Assembly (NCBI RefSeq): GCF_002288925.2
Contig: NW_022098050.1
Coordinates: 4,541,882 to 4,605,881, forward strand
Reading direction: 5' to 3'
DNA length: 64,000 nucleotides
Origin: Delphinapterus leucas
Taxonomy: Eukaryota > Chordata > Mammalia > Artiodactyla > Monodontidae
This document shows positions 44,427 through 55,608 of the stretch, piece after piece. The stretch's first letter is position 1. Each line of letters begins with the position of its first letter. Under the pieces are notes generated by a model. That model was not told the DNA's origin. It did no database searches and worked only from the letters and a program-made list of their open reading frames with translations. The translations under genes and the position numbers were made by a program.

Positions 44427-44644
44427 GGCTTCCCCGGTGGCGCAGTGGTTGAGGGTCCGCCTGCCGATGCAGGGAACGCGGGTTCGTGCCCCGGTCCGGG
44501 AAGATCCCACATGCCGCGGAGCGGCTGGGCCCGTGAGCCACGGCCGCTGAGCCTGTGCGTCCGGAGCCTGTGCTCCGCAACGGGAGAGGCCACGACAGTG
44601 AGAGGCCCGCGTACCGCAAAAAAACAAACAAACGAACAAAAAAC
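44427..44644 (+). mobile_element. Cetacean-type CHR SINE
   Basis: 'cttccccggtggcgcagtgg' to 'cccgcgtaccgc' and a tail of A runs with CAAA/CGAA units. Target duplication CAGAAAGCTG at 44417-44426 and 44645-44654. Confidence 0.97.
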
Positions 44645-46336
44645 CAGAAAGCTGACAAACAAAGGGCCTCTCTGGGTCTCCAACACCAGCCTGATGATGG
44701 CTCTACCAGAGATCATTGAGAATGAGCACATCGATTACTGCCTTTGCTCCCAAGGTCGAATCCCCGCTGCCAGCATATCTCCTGTGCCCCTCCTTTGAGG
44801 AGCCTCCACAGAAGGGACCTTCTTTGATGCTGTTCCAGGTTCTGGCTGTCACCACGCTTTGAACCCTAGTCCCCTGTCGTGGTGGGTCTTCTCGCCATTA
44901 TCAGGCTGGCCCGCAGCCTCCTTAGGCCTCCCCGCAGATGGGACCTCCCGAGGGGAGGGTTGATCCGAGCTCTGCAAAGTTCAAAGGGCGCTCTGGGAGA
45001 CACCAGGGTTTTGCTGATGGGCTTGAAGAGTCTGAAAACTCCTGCGCAGAGCTAGAGGTTGAAATGCCAGCCCACCAGCAAGAACTAAACAGCTCTTAAA
45101 GCAGGACACTCAGAACTATTGATCAAGGATGCACAGACTCCATCTATAATTAGACCCAGAAAGCTGCTTGCACATCAGAAAGAGAGTGAGAAAGACGTGA
45201 CCGTGGCTTCGCTGAAGCCAGATCGGCATCAGGATTGCACAAAACAAACAGAAACCCCACAGCTGAAAATGCCCTGTGCTGTTAATTCCTCTCTCCAAAA
45301 GGTTCACTGTGAGTCACACAGTTCAGTCCTATAAAAGCAGCCAGATGTTATAAAGATCCTGTTGACAAGGCAGCAACAGCTGACTCTGGGGTCGATCACA
45401 GCTAGCCCTCCCAGCTCCGTGGTGGCCGTGACCTTCTAGACCAGGACAGCCCAGCAGCTGGTGCCCTGGAAACCCCGGAAACAAAGTTACCGTTGAGAAG
45501 TTTCATTTGTTTGTTTGGTTGGGTTTTTTTTTTTTTTTTTCTTTTTCATCATTAAAAGTGGCAGGAAAAGGCTCGATTTCTGGGCACTTGGTGGCCTTCC
45601 TTCGCTCTTTTGTGTAATGAATCTGATTTGGAAACTGCAGCTAAAATTTGGAGGGGGAGAGTCCATTAGAAAGAAATACTGTTTGTTGGGGCCAGGGAAC
45701 GCTGGTGGCAAATTGCCCTTCCTAAGTGCTGTTTTTTGAAAACTCATTCCTGCGGTAGGAAAATAAAGCAGATTTCCAACACTTAAGAGATCATTTTCGG
45801 AATGGTCTAGATGCATGCTCTTATGCTGGTACATTTGCTTCTCATTGTTTTTTAATCACTATTTTGTCAAGTTTAATTGCTGCCAAGCTAACAACCCAAA
45901 CGGGAGCGAAACAAAATAGGGGATATCTATCGCTGGTGAGAGCATTCTGATGGAATCCATATCTATTTGCATCTTCTCCACCAAATTAGGAAAAAGGAAA
46001 ATAGAAAACGTTGTCTCCGCCGCCGGTAGAAGGATTCTTTTCATTGGTCTGGGTGGGGAAATCCCCAGAAGAATGGGCAAACTGGCCAGCCTCCCCCACA
46101 TCAGCTCAGCCTCTTCTGAGCTCCAGCTGGGGTTTTCTTGCCTGGATTTTCCTTCTAAGGATATTATGAATTCTCACCAATTCTGCTGGATGGTGAGAGC
46201 CTTGAAGGCAGAGACAGACCTTGCCTTAATTATGCACGTGTTTCCTGGGTCTTCTCCTAATTCTCCTTTCGGGTCTTGTGAAAGACAAAGAAGCATCACT
46301 CAGAGCGCCTTCTGTAAAGGACTCTGCCCAGCTGCC

Positions 46337-46358
46337 CCGGGGTGGGGGGGTGGGGGGG
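46337..46358 (+). other. G-rich tract, quadruplex candidate
   Basis: GGGG, GGGGGGG and GGGGGGG separated by single T. The long runs can supply four G blocks. Confidence 0.65.
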
Positions 46359-46952
46359 TGAGCTGACAGCCTCCAGCTGTTAACTTGGGCAGGTTCGGCC
46401 TCAGTTAACAAGCTGAAGTCATGCCCTTTTCGGGGTGGCCCCGGCCGACGGCTAAGCAAGCTGGTGGCACTCGGGGCTGGCCATTTCCACCCAAATTGAG
46501 GCTCTGATAGGCACCCTTCTCTGGGAGGTCCTGCTGGGTGGGCAGAGGCTTTTCAGATTGCCTGCCGGTTCCCCTGCCTAATCCTGCTTCCTCCCTTCTC
46601 CTTTCAGGGGTGCTGCTCCTGTGTTATTATTCGTGCCCAATTACATACAGTCCCTCCCGGAAGTCGCTGAAGGATTAAATCAACTCTCACAGTCACTCCG
46701 TCTGGACAGCCGCTTCTTGGAAAACCCAACCCGATGACTTTTTAGAGCTCGACCGGCAACTCTGGGATTGCCTTTTCCCCTCTGCACTAAAGAGGGCCAA
46801 AACCATTCTCTGAGTAAAACCTTGGCTGTGCCCAGGGCACTGCCTTAGAGCCCCTCCCCAGCACCCTCCACCCACCCCACCCTCCCACCCCCACCGCACC
46901 ACGGCTTGACAAGTTCATGCAAATATATTAGGTGCTTTGCTGAATATCAGGA

Positions 46953-46964
46953 CCACTAGGGGGT
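46953..46964 (+). promoter_or_regulatory. CTCF-like core motif
   Basis: CCACTAGGGGGT matches the core CCASYAGRKGGC at 11 of 12 positions (T for the last C). It lies in unique sequence, not in a SINE. Confidence 0.45.
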
Positions 46965-47239
46965 CTTAGCGACCAAGGGACAGTGCCAGGCCAGCTGCTC
47001 CGAATGTTTGGGGGGTGAAACCAGTGTGAAGTTGGGCAGCTCTTTAAGGAATTTCTAGAATGGTCAGTGCAGGGTTCGCATCTGGCAAGTTGGTGAAGAA
47101 ACGCAAAGACCCCTCTGTCCCCAGTGTCCGCCCTGGGAAGGGAATTTCAGAATTAGGGCTTATTATCACTTGAAGGTTTGCCAAGCCCTTGGCTCCCCGA
47201 GTAGACCGCTCATCAGCTACCTGAAGGCCAAGACACGCC

Positions 47240-47600
47240 CGTCTTGCTCACCACCCTTTATCTGCAGGGTCTGGAACCGTGCAGGGCACACGGTTGCCAC
47301 TCTGTGGATCCTTCATGAATAAATGAATGAATGAACGATCAAAACTAGTGTGTATCACCTCAATCAGCCCAGTGCTCTCCCATCGCCTTGAGGATAAGGT
47401 CCAAACCTTTCACGGGGTAGACAAGAATCTTCGTGATCTGGCCTTCATGTACCCTCCCTCCCTCCAGCCATTAACTCAGAATTTGCAACCTCGGTGGTCC
47501 CTCTCTAGGCCTCATTTATCAGCAGCTACCTCCCCTACTACTTTTTGGACAAGCGAATGTCTTTTCATACTGAGAAGACTGCCCTAGGCCTTCTCCTTCT
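47240..47600 (+). repeat. L2 LINE pieces
   Basis: 47240-47335 ends with the L2 tail (GAATAAATGAATGAATGAAC). 47360-47600 is upstream L2 text ('ctctcccatcgccttgagga', 'ttcgtgatctggccttcatg'), so two copies lie side by side in the same orientation. Confidence 0.75.
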
Positions 47601-47814
47601 GTCCTCGGCCCCTGCCCTCCGACCCCTGGACTTTGGGTCTACCAAGGACAGTGCCAGTGCGGGACACTGAAATCCCAGGGCCCCAGGCAGAAAATAGTAA
47701 ACTGAATTCTTTCCCAGGCCGCCTCCCAGGCAGCAGTCTCGGCCCCGAGCCGTCGTTAGCGCCCCGCTGTGCCTTGCAGTATTAAAGCCTCACGCTTTAA
47801 TATGGGGTCTGCTC

Positions 47815-48035
47815 TATCTCAGGCATTGTTCCAAACACTTTATATAGGTTAACTAGTTGGAGCCCTACGCCATTTGCATGAGGTAGGTGTTATTCTTACC
47901 TTCACTTGGCAGGTGAGGGGGCTGAAGCACAGAGAGGTTAAGTAACTTGCCCAAAGCACACAGCTACTCAACGGCGGAGCTGGGATTTCGGTCTGGGCAG
48001 TCTGACTCCAAAGTTCATGCTACGACCAGGTACAC
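47815..48035 (-). repeat. MIR SINE, nearly full length
   Basis: 'cagagaggttaagtaacttg', 'cacacagctactcaacgg' and 'gtctgactccaaagttcatg' are in reverse MIR order. Confidence 0.9.
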
Positions 48036-48359
48036 CGTCTCCCCGCTTGTGTGGTTGGTGGCTACACTGAGGCCTGGTTCGTGGAAGGGACTCTGGCCAA
48101 GCAGAGATGAGGGCATGAAACCCGTGCTTTCCACGGTGGCCTCTGACAGGCCACGTGCTGGCCACCCACACCTGGTGCCTTATCTACCACAAAACCTAGG
48201 CCACCCGGCTGGCACCTTCTGCCCTTACGGAGAAGAGGCCAAAGAGAAAAGGTGGGGGCAGTGTGGTAGGACTGGGATCAAGGATAAGAGCCTCCATGCT
48301 CCCAGGAAGGTGGCCTCATGTCTCCACTTGTGCCCAGGGGCCCTGGCGTGAGTTCGAAC

Positions 48360-48545
48360 TTTGGGGAAGGCCTGCTAGGCGTCAGGCGCAGGGCGAAGCA
48401 CATTTCACCCTCACAACACCCCCGTGAACTGGATGCTCTTGGCATTCTCTTCATCGCATGTGTTTGCACTTAGGAAGTGGCAGGGCTGGACCTTGAGACC
48501 TGGCAGGTCTGGCTCCAGGGCGCAACTGCTGTTCATTGTGCTCTA
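48360..48545 (-). repeat. MIR SINE, diverged
   Basis: 'ctaggcgtcaggcgcagggc', 'ttaggaagtggcagggctgg' and 'ggtctggctccagggcgcaa' are in reverse MIR order. Confidence 0.7.
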
Positions 48546-49490
48546 CCAAGAGGAGACACCAGCAGCCTCCCCACTGCCCCGTGAGGCCAAGCCTACCCCT
48601 CCTCCCCCACTTGCTCCCATCTCCCTTCACGCCTTCCCCATCTTTGTTTCTGTCTGGCCAGTCTCTCCTGTCCCGCTCCCAGCCAGCCGCCACGCCCATC
48701 CCACTGCATCTGGTTGTCCTCTGCTGACCTTGGGGTCCCAGCTAGAGGCTGGGCTGGACAGCCCCCCTGGTCCTAGACACTGTGCAGCTTCCTTCCCCTA
48801 AGTGACAGATGGCTGGCCCTGCTGCCCCGCTGCCCAGCGCTGCTGTGACAGCGTGGCAGGCAGACACACACTGGCGCGCGCCTGGGGAAAGCTTTGCCTC
48901 TGCCCCCAGATGAAAGAAGAAATAATATCTATCGGCTCTTCTGCATTGGGGGAGGCACGGGCCTCCCGAGGCTTTTGTCGATGTTGCGATCTCATTTATT
49001 CTTTCAGAAGCAGGTGACAAGGCTCCACTGGGTGCGGACTAGGTATCCTGGGAGCTCACAGAGAATCGCAAGTCCTATTCAGATGTGTTAGCGGAATCCG
49101 GAATCAGGTTGGCAGAGACCAACACCCGTAAAACCAGAAGAAAGCAACAGAAAGGCTTGTAAGGCACTGCTTCAAGAACAGAAAGACCCCTGCGGCAGTT
49201 CCTGCTGACGCCCCACCCCATTTCCCCTCCAGACACCCGAGTTCACCTGCACCTATGGCGGTGAGTCTGCACGCTAACAGCTTCCCACCTCGACTGCCTG
49301 CCTCTCTCCGCTCCTCTGCCTCAGGGCTTCCTCCAGAATCAGGGGCAAGCCAGCTACATAATTTGTAGGACACAGTGCCCAGAGAACATGTGACCCCTTC
49401 GCCGAAAAGCAGGACACTAGCTGTTTCCTCTCTTCTGCTGGTTCTCTCGCTCTCTCTCTCTCTCTCCCCGCCCACCCCTCCCCCCGACCC
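48546..49490. other. No gene or repeat recognised
   Basis: Unique-looking. 48900-49010 mixes AT-rich and CpG-containing text and could be conserved. A CT run lies at 49446-49466. Confidence 0.4.
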
Positions 49491-49498
49491 GGTGGTTT

Positions 49499-50423
49499 TT
49501 TTTTTTTTTTCACATCTTTATTGGAGTATAATTGCTTTACAATGGTGTGTTGGTTTCTGCTTTATAACAAAGTGAATCGGTTATACATATACATATGTTC
49601 CCATATCTCTTCCCTCTTGCGTCTCCCTCCCTCCCATCCTCCCTATCCCACCCCTCTAGGTGGTCACAAAGCACCGAGCTGATCTCCCTGTGCCATGCGG
49701 CTGCTTCCCACTAGCTATTTTACGTTTGGTAGTGTATATATGTCCATGCCACTCTCTCACTTTGTCACAGCTTACCCTTCCCCCTCCCCATATCCTCAAG
49801 TCCATTCTCTAGTAGGCCTGTGTCTTTATTCCCGTCTTGCCCCTAGGTTCTTCATGGCCCTTTTTTTCCCTTAGATTCCATATATATGTGTTAGCATACG
49901 GTATTTGCTTTTCTCTTTCTGATTTACTTCACTCTGCATGACAGACTCTAGGTCCACCTCACTACAAATAACTCAATTTCGTTTCTTTTTATGGTTGAGT
50001 AATATTCCATTGTATATATGTGCCACATCTTCTTTATAATCTCCAAAATTTACAAGCAGCTCATGCAGCTCAATATCAAAAAAACAAACAACCTAATCCA
50101 AAAATGGGCAGAAGACCTAAATAGACATTTCTCCAAAGAAGACATACAGATTGCCAACAAACACATGAAAGGATGCTCAACATCACTAATCATTAGAGAA
50201 ATGCAAAGCAAAACTACAATGAGGTATCCCCTCACACCAGTCAGAACGGCCATCATCAAAAAACTCTACAAACAATAAATGCTGGAGAGAGTGTGGAGAA
50301 AAGGGAACCCTCTTGCACTGTTGGTGGGAATATAAATTGATACAGCCACTATGGAGAACAGTATGGAGGTTCCTTAAAAAACTAAAAATAGAACTACCAT
50401 ACGACCCAGCAATCCCACCACTG

Positions 50424-50426
<3 letters not shown>
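49499..50426 (-). mobile_element. L1 LINE with 5' inversion (twin-priming structure)
   Basis: 49499-50036 is reverse L1 3' end (poly-T head, 'cacatctttattggagtata' to 'tgccacatcttctttat'). At about 50037 orientation flips: 50037-50426 is plus-strand ORF2 ('cagaagacctaaatagacat', 'ccatacgacccagcaatccc'), which normally lies just upstream. GGTGGTTTTT (49491-49500) and GGTGATTTTT (50713-50722, beyond the nested SINE) may be the target duplication. Confidence 0.9.
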
Positions 50427-50428
<2 letters not shown>

Positions 50429-50517
<89 letters not shown>

Positions 50518-50709
50518 CGGTACGCGGGCCTCTCACTGTTGTGGCCTCTCCCGTTGCGGAGCACAGGCTCCGGACGCGCAGGCTCAGCGGCCACGGCTCA
50601 CGGGCCCAGCTGCTCCGCGGCATGTGGGATCTTCCCGGACCGGGGCACGAACCCGTGTCCCCTGCGTCGGCAGGTGGACCCTCAACCACTGCGCCACCAG
50701 GGAAGCCCT
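50429..50709 (-). mobile_element. Cetacean-type CHR SINE, minus, with very long tail
   Basis: The body 50518-50709 runs 'ggtacgcgggcctctcactg' to 'ccaccagggaagccct'. On its tail side are a run of about 47 T (50471-50517) and an AT repeat (50429-50470). Target duplication ACTGGTGAT at 50420-50428 and 50710-50718. It inserted at the edge of the inverted L1. Confidence 0.95.
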
Positions 50710-50719
50710 ACTGGTGATT

Positions 50720-51165
50720 TTTAATTGTTATTTGATGTTGCACTCCCTCTGGAAAGTGTTATTCTCAGGACAAAGGCAGACCTCAGTGAAGCCTTGCCGC
50801 ACAGCTTGGTGCATGCCCAATCCTCCCCCTGCCCACGCCAGGCTCCTGCCGAGGCAGAGATCAGCCACAGTGCCAGGGTCGGGAGATGCAGCAGGCAGCC
50901 AAGAACCCATTCCAAAGAGGCGGGAGGTGGGGAAGCAGAGGAGGTAGGAGCACAATGAGTGTCTGCTCCGTTGTCCCATCAGACTTCACTTACAAAACCC
51001 CAGTTCAAAGATAAAATTATTAAGAATTGCAAGATCGTGACTGCAAGGCGCAATCCTAAAGTGGGAGGAAATTAACAACCCTGGGGGGCAAACCACAACT
51101 GCCAGGGACAAGAGTCAGCAGGTAAATGCCAACCTGCCCTCCGGTGGTGTGATTCTGAGGCACGT
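50720..51165. other. No gene or repeat recognised
   Basis: About 450 bp of unique-looking sequence; open frames on both strands lack any domain signature. Confidence 0.4.
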
Positions 51166-51169
51166 TCTC

Positions 51170-51300
51170 CTTGTGCTGTTCAGAGGGTCCTGATGGGATG
51201 GAGCCCAGTTGCCCACAGCAGCAACTTGCTCACGAATGCATCCGTTATTGGCTGTTCTCCCTATCCTCATTGGTGCTTCCCACAATCTGTGCCCATTGTC
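51170..51300 (+). repeat. Unnamed repeat family, possible copy (+)
   Basis: 'ggagcccagttgcccacag', 'cagcaacttgctcacgaatg' and 'tggtgcttcccacaatctg' resemble copies at 41.0 and 41.9 kb. The copy ends near a perfect hairpin. Confidence 0.4.
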
Positions 51301-51333
51301 CTTATTTCAATGTCTTCTTGACATTGAAATAAG
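51301..51333. other. Perfect 14 bp inverted repeat (hairpin)
   Basis: CTTATTTCAATGTC (51301-51314), loop TTCTT, GACATTGAAATAAG (51320-51333): all 14 stem bases pair. There is no T run after it, and this is a eukaryotic setting, so a bacterial-type terminator is not implied. Confidence 0.95.
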
Positions 51334-51356
51334 CTCCCTAACAGTTTGGGGGTTTT

Positions 51357-51805
51357 ATGGGTTTCCTAGGGCTGTTGCAACAAAATACCACAAACTGGGT
51401 GGCTTAGAACGGCAGATATGGATGGTCTCACAGTTCTGGAGGCTAGAAGTCCAAAACCAAGGTGTTGGCAGGGCCATGCTCCCTCCAAAGCCTGAAGGGG
51501 AGGATCCTTCCTTGCCTCTTCCAGCGTCTGGTCACCTCAAGAATTTCTTGGCTTGTAGTTGCATCACGTTAACCTCTGCCTCCATCATCCCATGGGCGTC
51601 TTCTCCCTGTGTGTCTCTGTGTCTCTTCTCCTCTTATAAGGACACGAATCATGTTGGATTAGGGGCCCATCCTACTCCAGTATGAACTCAACTTAACTAA
51701 TTACATCAGCCACAACCCTATTTCCAAATAAGATTACAGTCTGAGGTACTGGGGTTAGGGCTTCGACATACCTTTTTGGGGGACATGTCATTCGGCATCA
51801 TAACA
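51357..51805 (-). repeat. MLT1-type MaLR LTR, minus
   Basis: 'cctagggctgttgcaacaaa', 'acaaactgggtggcttagaa', 'cacagttctggaggctagaa' and 'taaggacacgaatcatgttg' are in reverse MLT1 order. It ends near 51805 in 'ggcatcataacagg'. Confidence 0.95.
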
Positions 51806-51889
51806 GGAGGTCATGAGAAAAGTCTTCATGGAAGAGGAGAACCTGACCTATGTCTCCAAGCAATATTTCTCTTTATTGTGCAGGCAACT

Positions 51890-52005
51890 CACCTGGGAAT
51901 CGTGTCCAAATGCAGACTCTCATTTGGGATGGCTGGGTGGGGCCTGAGAGTCTGCATTTTTATCACACTCCCTGATGATGCTGATGCAGCTTTCCTATAA
52001 GGGTC
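51890..52005 (+). repeat. MER5-like hAT fragment
   Basis: 'actcacctgggaatcgtgtc', 'tggggcctgagagtctgcat' and 'gatgctgatgcagctttcc' follow the MER5-type order, with ends eroded. Confidence 0.6.
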
Positions 52006-52644
52006 AGAGAGGGAAAATGGTAGACAGGCCTGTATTCATCTCCCACGCCTTAGTTCTAGTAAATATCAGACTCGAGGGCTGCTACATCCTCCCCACTTGA
52101 TGGGGGAGCAAGCTGTCATTTATGCCCCTCATTTGGTGGAGCTTTGGTGGTAGGCCACCGCATAAGCCACTGGCCAGTCTGTGACTTGGTTGTCCTTCGG
52201 CAAGTGCCAATCCACCCTTGGTCCAGTCAACACACGTAAAGGCAGCAGCATCCCGTGGCACTGGCCCGGAGACTTTCCAGAAGGAATTTCTCTGGGGAAT
52301 GCAATGGGTGTGGCAGGAATTCTGAGCCTTGGTCTCGCTGATAATATAAACAATTTCTATCAAAAGAATTTGAAAACAGAAACATGCTGTTTGTATATTG
52401 AGATGCAGACATTTTGATGACTCAGGGCATCAAGAGGTGGGGCACTAAAGTAAACCAATCTGGATACACTCAGGGCTCAAGCCAACCCACCGACTTAAGA
52501 AGGGATTTGCTCAGACTCTCAAGGGTTCACTAAGACTTTAGCTGGCTAAGTAACTCAAAGGACCCCCGTGGCCCTAACCCACCTCTGTTGCAGGGAAATT
52601 TCAGACAGCCCCAATGTGTGCCCATCTGGGTTCAAGAATGCTAC

Positions 52645-52960
52645 TTTACTAGGTGTAATAATGCTGCATAACAGACCATCCCCAAACTCAGTAGTTTACC
52701 AAACAAACCTTTATTTTTCTTTCTCACACATCTACGGGTCATCTAGGGATTCTAGGGATGATCTGCTTCAGGCTCCTAAGTGGCTTTGGGATGGCTCCAC
52801 ATATCTCGTCCTCTCCTTGGGCCACTGACTACTCAGGACGTGTCGATGGCAGAAGTGCAAAGGGTCTGAGCAGAGAAGCACAGGACTGGTACCCTGTCAC
52901 TCTTGTGGGCATTCCCTTAAACAAAGCACATCACATGCTGAGCCCAGCGTAAAGAGGTGG
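52645..52960 (-). repeat. Old MaLR-like LTR, minus
   Basis: 'aataatgctgcataacagac', 'ccccaaactcagtagtttac' and 'acctttatttttctttctca' match the reverse MLT1-like start; the rest is eroded. Confidence 0.55.
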
Positions 52961-52964
52961 AGAG

Positions 52965-53750
52965 TACATGCCTCCTAGTCGTGTGATAAGCACTGAAAAA
53001 TCACATGACAGCCTGCTGGTCGTCAAGGGTCAACTCTCCTGGCCCCTACGATGGTAACTTGCTCTGTGAGTATCATATCAAGTGCGCTTTTCATTGATTT
53101 CTTCCATCTTGGCTATTTTCTTCATTAAATTTAGAATCGGCTAAGCACTGAGTGCTCTATGTATGTTTTGTTCTTGGAACAGTGTTAAGTGTGCACTGCA
53201 CATTACTTATGAAGCAGGTCAACTGATGAGCCACATTGGAAAGTAATTACTGATGAGAAAAGGCCTCATGAGGTTGTGTTATAATAACTAATGATAACTA
53301 TTGAGATTATTGCCTCCATTTTCATGGGATTTTTGTCTTGTTTTAGCCTAAGGTGGTTTCAGTTTAGGGGCTCCCGAATGCACCCAACTTTTTTCTCCTT
53401 GGGTAACTATGATTTAAGCCAATGAGAAGTAACCCTAAACGAGGTTTTCGAGAAACAGAATTCTTTCATAAGACAGAGGAAGGCAGTACAAGTAGCTGTA
53501 CATGGCGGGGCGGTGGTCGGGGGAGTTGTCTGGAAAAGGGGCAGAAGCACATATATGCTCACTCCTCCTCACATGTGGACGGCCCAGTGAGAGCAAGACA
53601 GGACAGAGTTCTAAGGGGAACGTGCTCCTCCCTTGGCCGTACCCTGGGGTGGAGGGCAGGCCTCTTACTCTTTCTCTATCAGGTTTTGAAGTTCCTAGTT
53701 ACTGGGGCACTTTGGATGGACTGGGAGTCAGCCACTGAGGGGCACGATAA
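52965..53750. other. No gene or repeat recognised
   Basis: Unique-looking, partly AT-rich (53090-53340). Confidence 0.4.
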
Positions 53751-53754
53751 CTAA

Positions 53755-54060
53755 GACAGTGGTTAGAGGCCAAGCTTTGAGGTCAAATACAGTAGGTTCA
53801 ATTCCTGGTTCCACTGTTTACTAGCTGGGGCTGTAGGGCAAGTTGGTTAAATCTTTGGGCCTCAGTTTCTCCATCTGTAAAGTGGGAATAATAGCATTAT
53901 ACCTATGCATGCGTGCACGCGCACGTGCGCGCACACACACGCGCACACACACACACACACACACAGGGTTGTGAATATCCAATGTGGTACACTGTAGAGA
54001 GAGGTCAGCCCGGCCCCTGGCACTTGGCCTTCACTCAGTAGATGGGAGCTAGCATGGGCC
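53755..54060 (+). repeat. MIR SINE with internal microsatellite
   Basis: 'ggttcaattcctggttccac', 'gggcctcagtttctccatct' and 'gtaaagtgggaataatagca', then a CA/CG repeat (53911-53965), then the MIR end 'cccctggcacttggccttc'. Confidence 0.85.
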
Positions 54061-55530
54061 CACAATCCCTTATCCGATCACAGGAACAGATAAGCTTCAG
54101 AGCTTAGAATTTTTCATTCTTAGGAAGGTCTTATGGTGCGTATATTACACGAAATCCCATACTTCACAAAGACATTAACATTTCTGCAGCGAAGTGTATG
54201 AATATTCACATTCACTGGAATTATATAAGGCCTTAAGTGGCCTCACAGCAGCTCAGGCCGGGTTTTGCCATCAAAGGAGTTTTTGCCAAACCTTCGTGCT
54301 CTGGGATTTGGGGATTTTAGTACTGTGGGGTACTGGCTATATTAGTAGGTTACCAGCATTCAGACTGCAAGTGAGAGAAAGGAGGCAGGAAGTGGGAAGG
54401 GCAGGTGGTGCTGGGCAGAGGCCTTTGCTGTTTGGGGCTTGACAAGCACCCTTCTGGGGTAGAGGGAGAAGGAAGGCCAACGGGAAACTGGCCACCGGGC
54501 AGAGGGTGGTGGGAAAGGGGCACAGACTGTTCCTGCATTTCGAGTAGCATCATTTTGCTCCCTGGAGGCCTAGAAAATATTCATTCCCAGAACCCCTCTA
54601 ACAGCCACCGAATAGCTGAATAAGTGGATGCAAGGCCATGAATAAATAAACAAACAGAGAGGAGAGAGGAGAGTGGCTGGGTTCTGCACCCTAAGAGGTG
54701 TAGATGAGCCAGACACTCCTTTCCACTGGGCGTTCCAGAAGGTGCCATGATGAACTACTGGTGATGCCCTGTCAGGAGGTACTGGTCAAGGTGAACATCC
54801 CCTGACTGCCAGCCCTGGGGGAGAACTGGGATGACCCCTCGCCAAAGAAAACTGGCCTCAGGGAGCGATCTGGCCCAGGAGTTTCATAAGCCCCAGGAAC
54901 AAAATAATTCTATTATCTTGGGTTTTGTTCCCAGGTTCCCGATAATGGCCTCTGGTCGATCGTTAGTAGCAACTCTGTGTGTGTGTGTGCGCGCGCGCGT
55001 GTGTGTGTGCGTGTGTGTGTGGTGTGCCTATGTAACAACAGAGACACACGGAGAAAAGAAAACAATGGCTTTCTCTGAGCCCCAAAGGGAGCAGACCCGG
55101 TGCTCTGGAGGGAGAGAGAGTTGCAGGTCCTCTTCTCCGTGTCTTTTCTTACTTTGCATTTCTCATTACATCCGCATGTCACGGAGCTGCTGGCTGATTT
55201 ATAATTTATTGGTTTAGTGTCTTGCGGCAGGGAAAGGATGCTACGCTATATTTTTCAGGGACGCTCAATTCAACTTTGGTGAAGCAGCCAGGGCCACAGC
55301 TGTGAGGGGCACGGAAGAAGGATGTGTGCGAGAGGAGGAAGAGGCCCGTGAGCCCAGGGCTGCAGGGCATCCCGGCTAAGTGCTGTCTGCCATCAGAAAC
55401 GCTGGCCTGTGTGAGGGTATTATTTAAGTGGAGATTTTCTAATTGGATTGGGGAGATTCCATCTCAAGCAGGCATGTAAACACGCATCTAGAATTCAGGG
55501 CACTGTTGGAGCCCTGCTTTCCTGCGTTTC
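54060..55530. other. Unique non-coding DNA with a TG/CG microsatellite
   Basis: No transposon recognised. (TG)n with an internal CGCGCGCG block lies at 54976-55021. 55160-55450 is non-repetitive and may be conserved; no exon seen. Confidence 0.4.
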
Positions 55531-55534
55531 TCAT

Positions 55535-55607
55535 GGCAGACCCTGAGATGAGGATTCATGTCAGAGTGATTTTATTACGAAATTCTGCCAGGAAAAGAGG
55601 TACGGGA
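55535..55607 (-). repeat. Unnamed repeat family, minus copy
   Basis: 'ggcagaccctgagatgagga' and 'gtcagagtgattttattacg' match the minus copies at 33.8 and 38.8 kb. It is interrupted by the MLT1 LTR and perhaps resumes at 56054. Confidence 0.45.
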
Positions 55608-55608
55608 G

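Larger units (their letters stand above)
44655..47239. other. Longest low-repeat stretch (2.6 kb), candidate conserved non-coding DNA
   Basis: No transposon recognised apart from T/A runs at 45524-45540. It contains TATAAAAG (45330-45337), a perfect POU octamer ATTTGCAT (45965-45972), a G-rich tract (46337-46358) and a CTCF-like core (46953-46964). No exon signature; function is inferred only from repeat exclusion and motifs. Confidence 0.4.

Noticed and set aside
45330..45337. TATAAAAG as a host core promoter
   Set aside because: A single TATA match without an initiator, CpG context or downstream exon is expected by chance in 64 kb.
51301..51333. Hairpin read as a transcription terminator
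   Set aside because: There is no following T run and no gene upstream; the genome is mammalian, where intrinsic hairpin terminators are not used.
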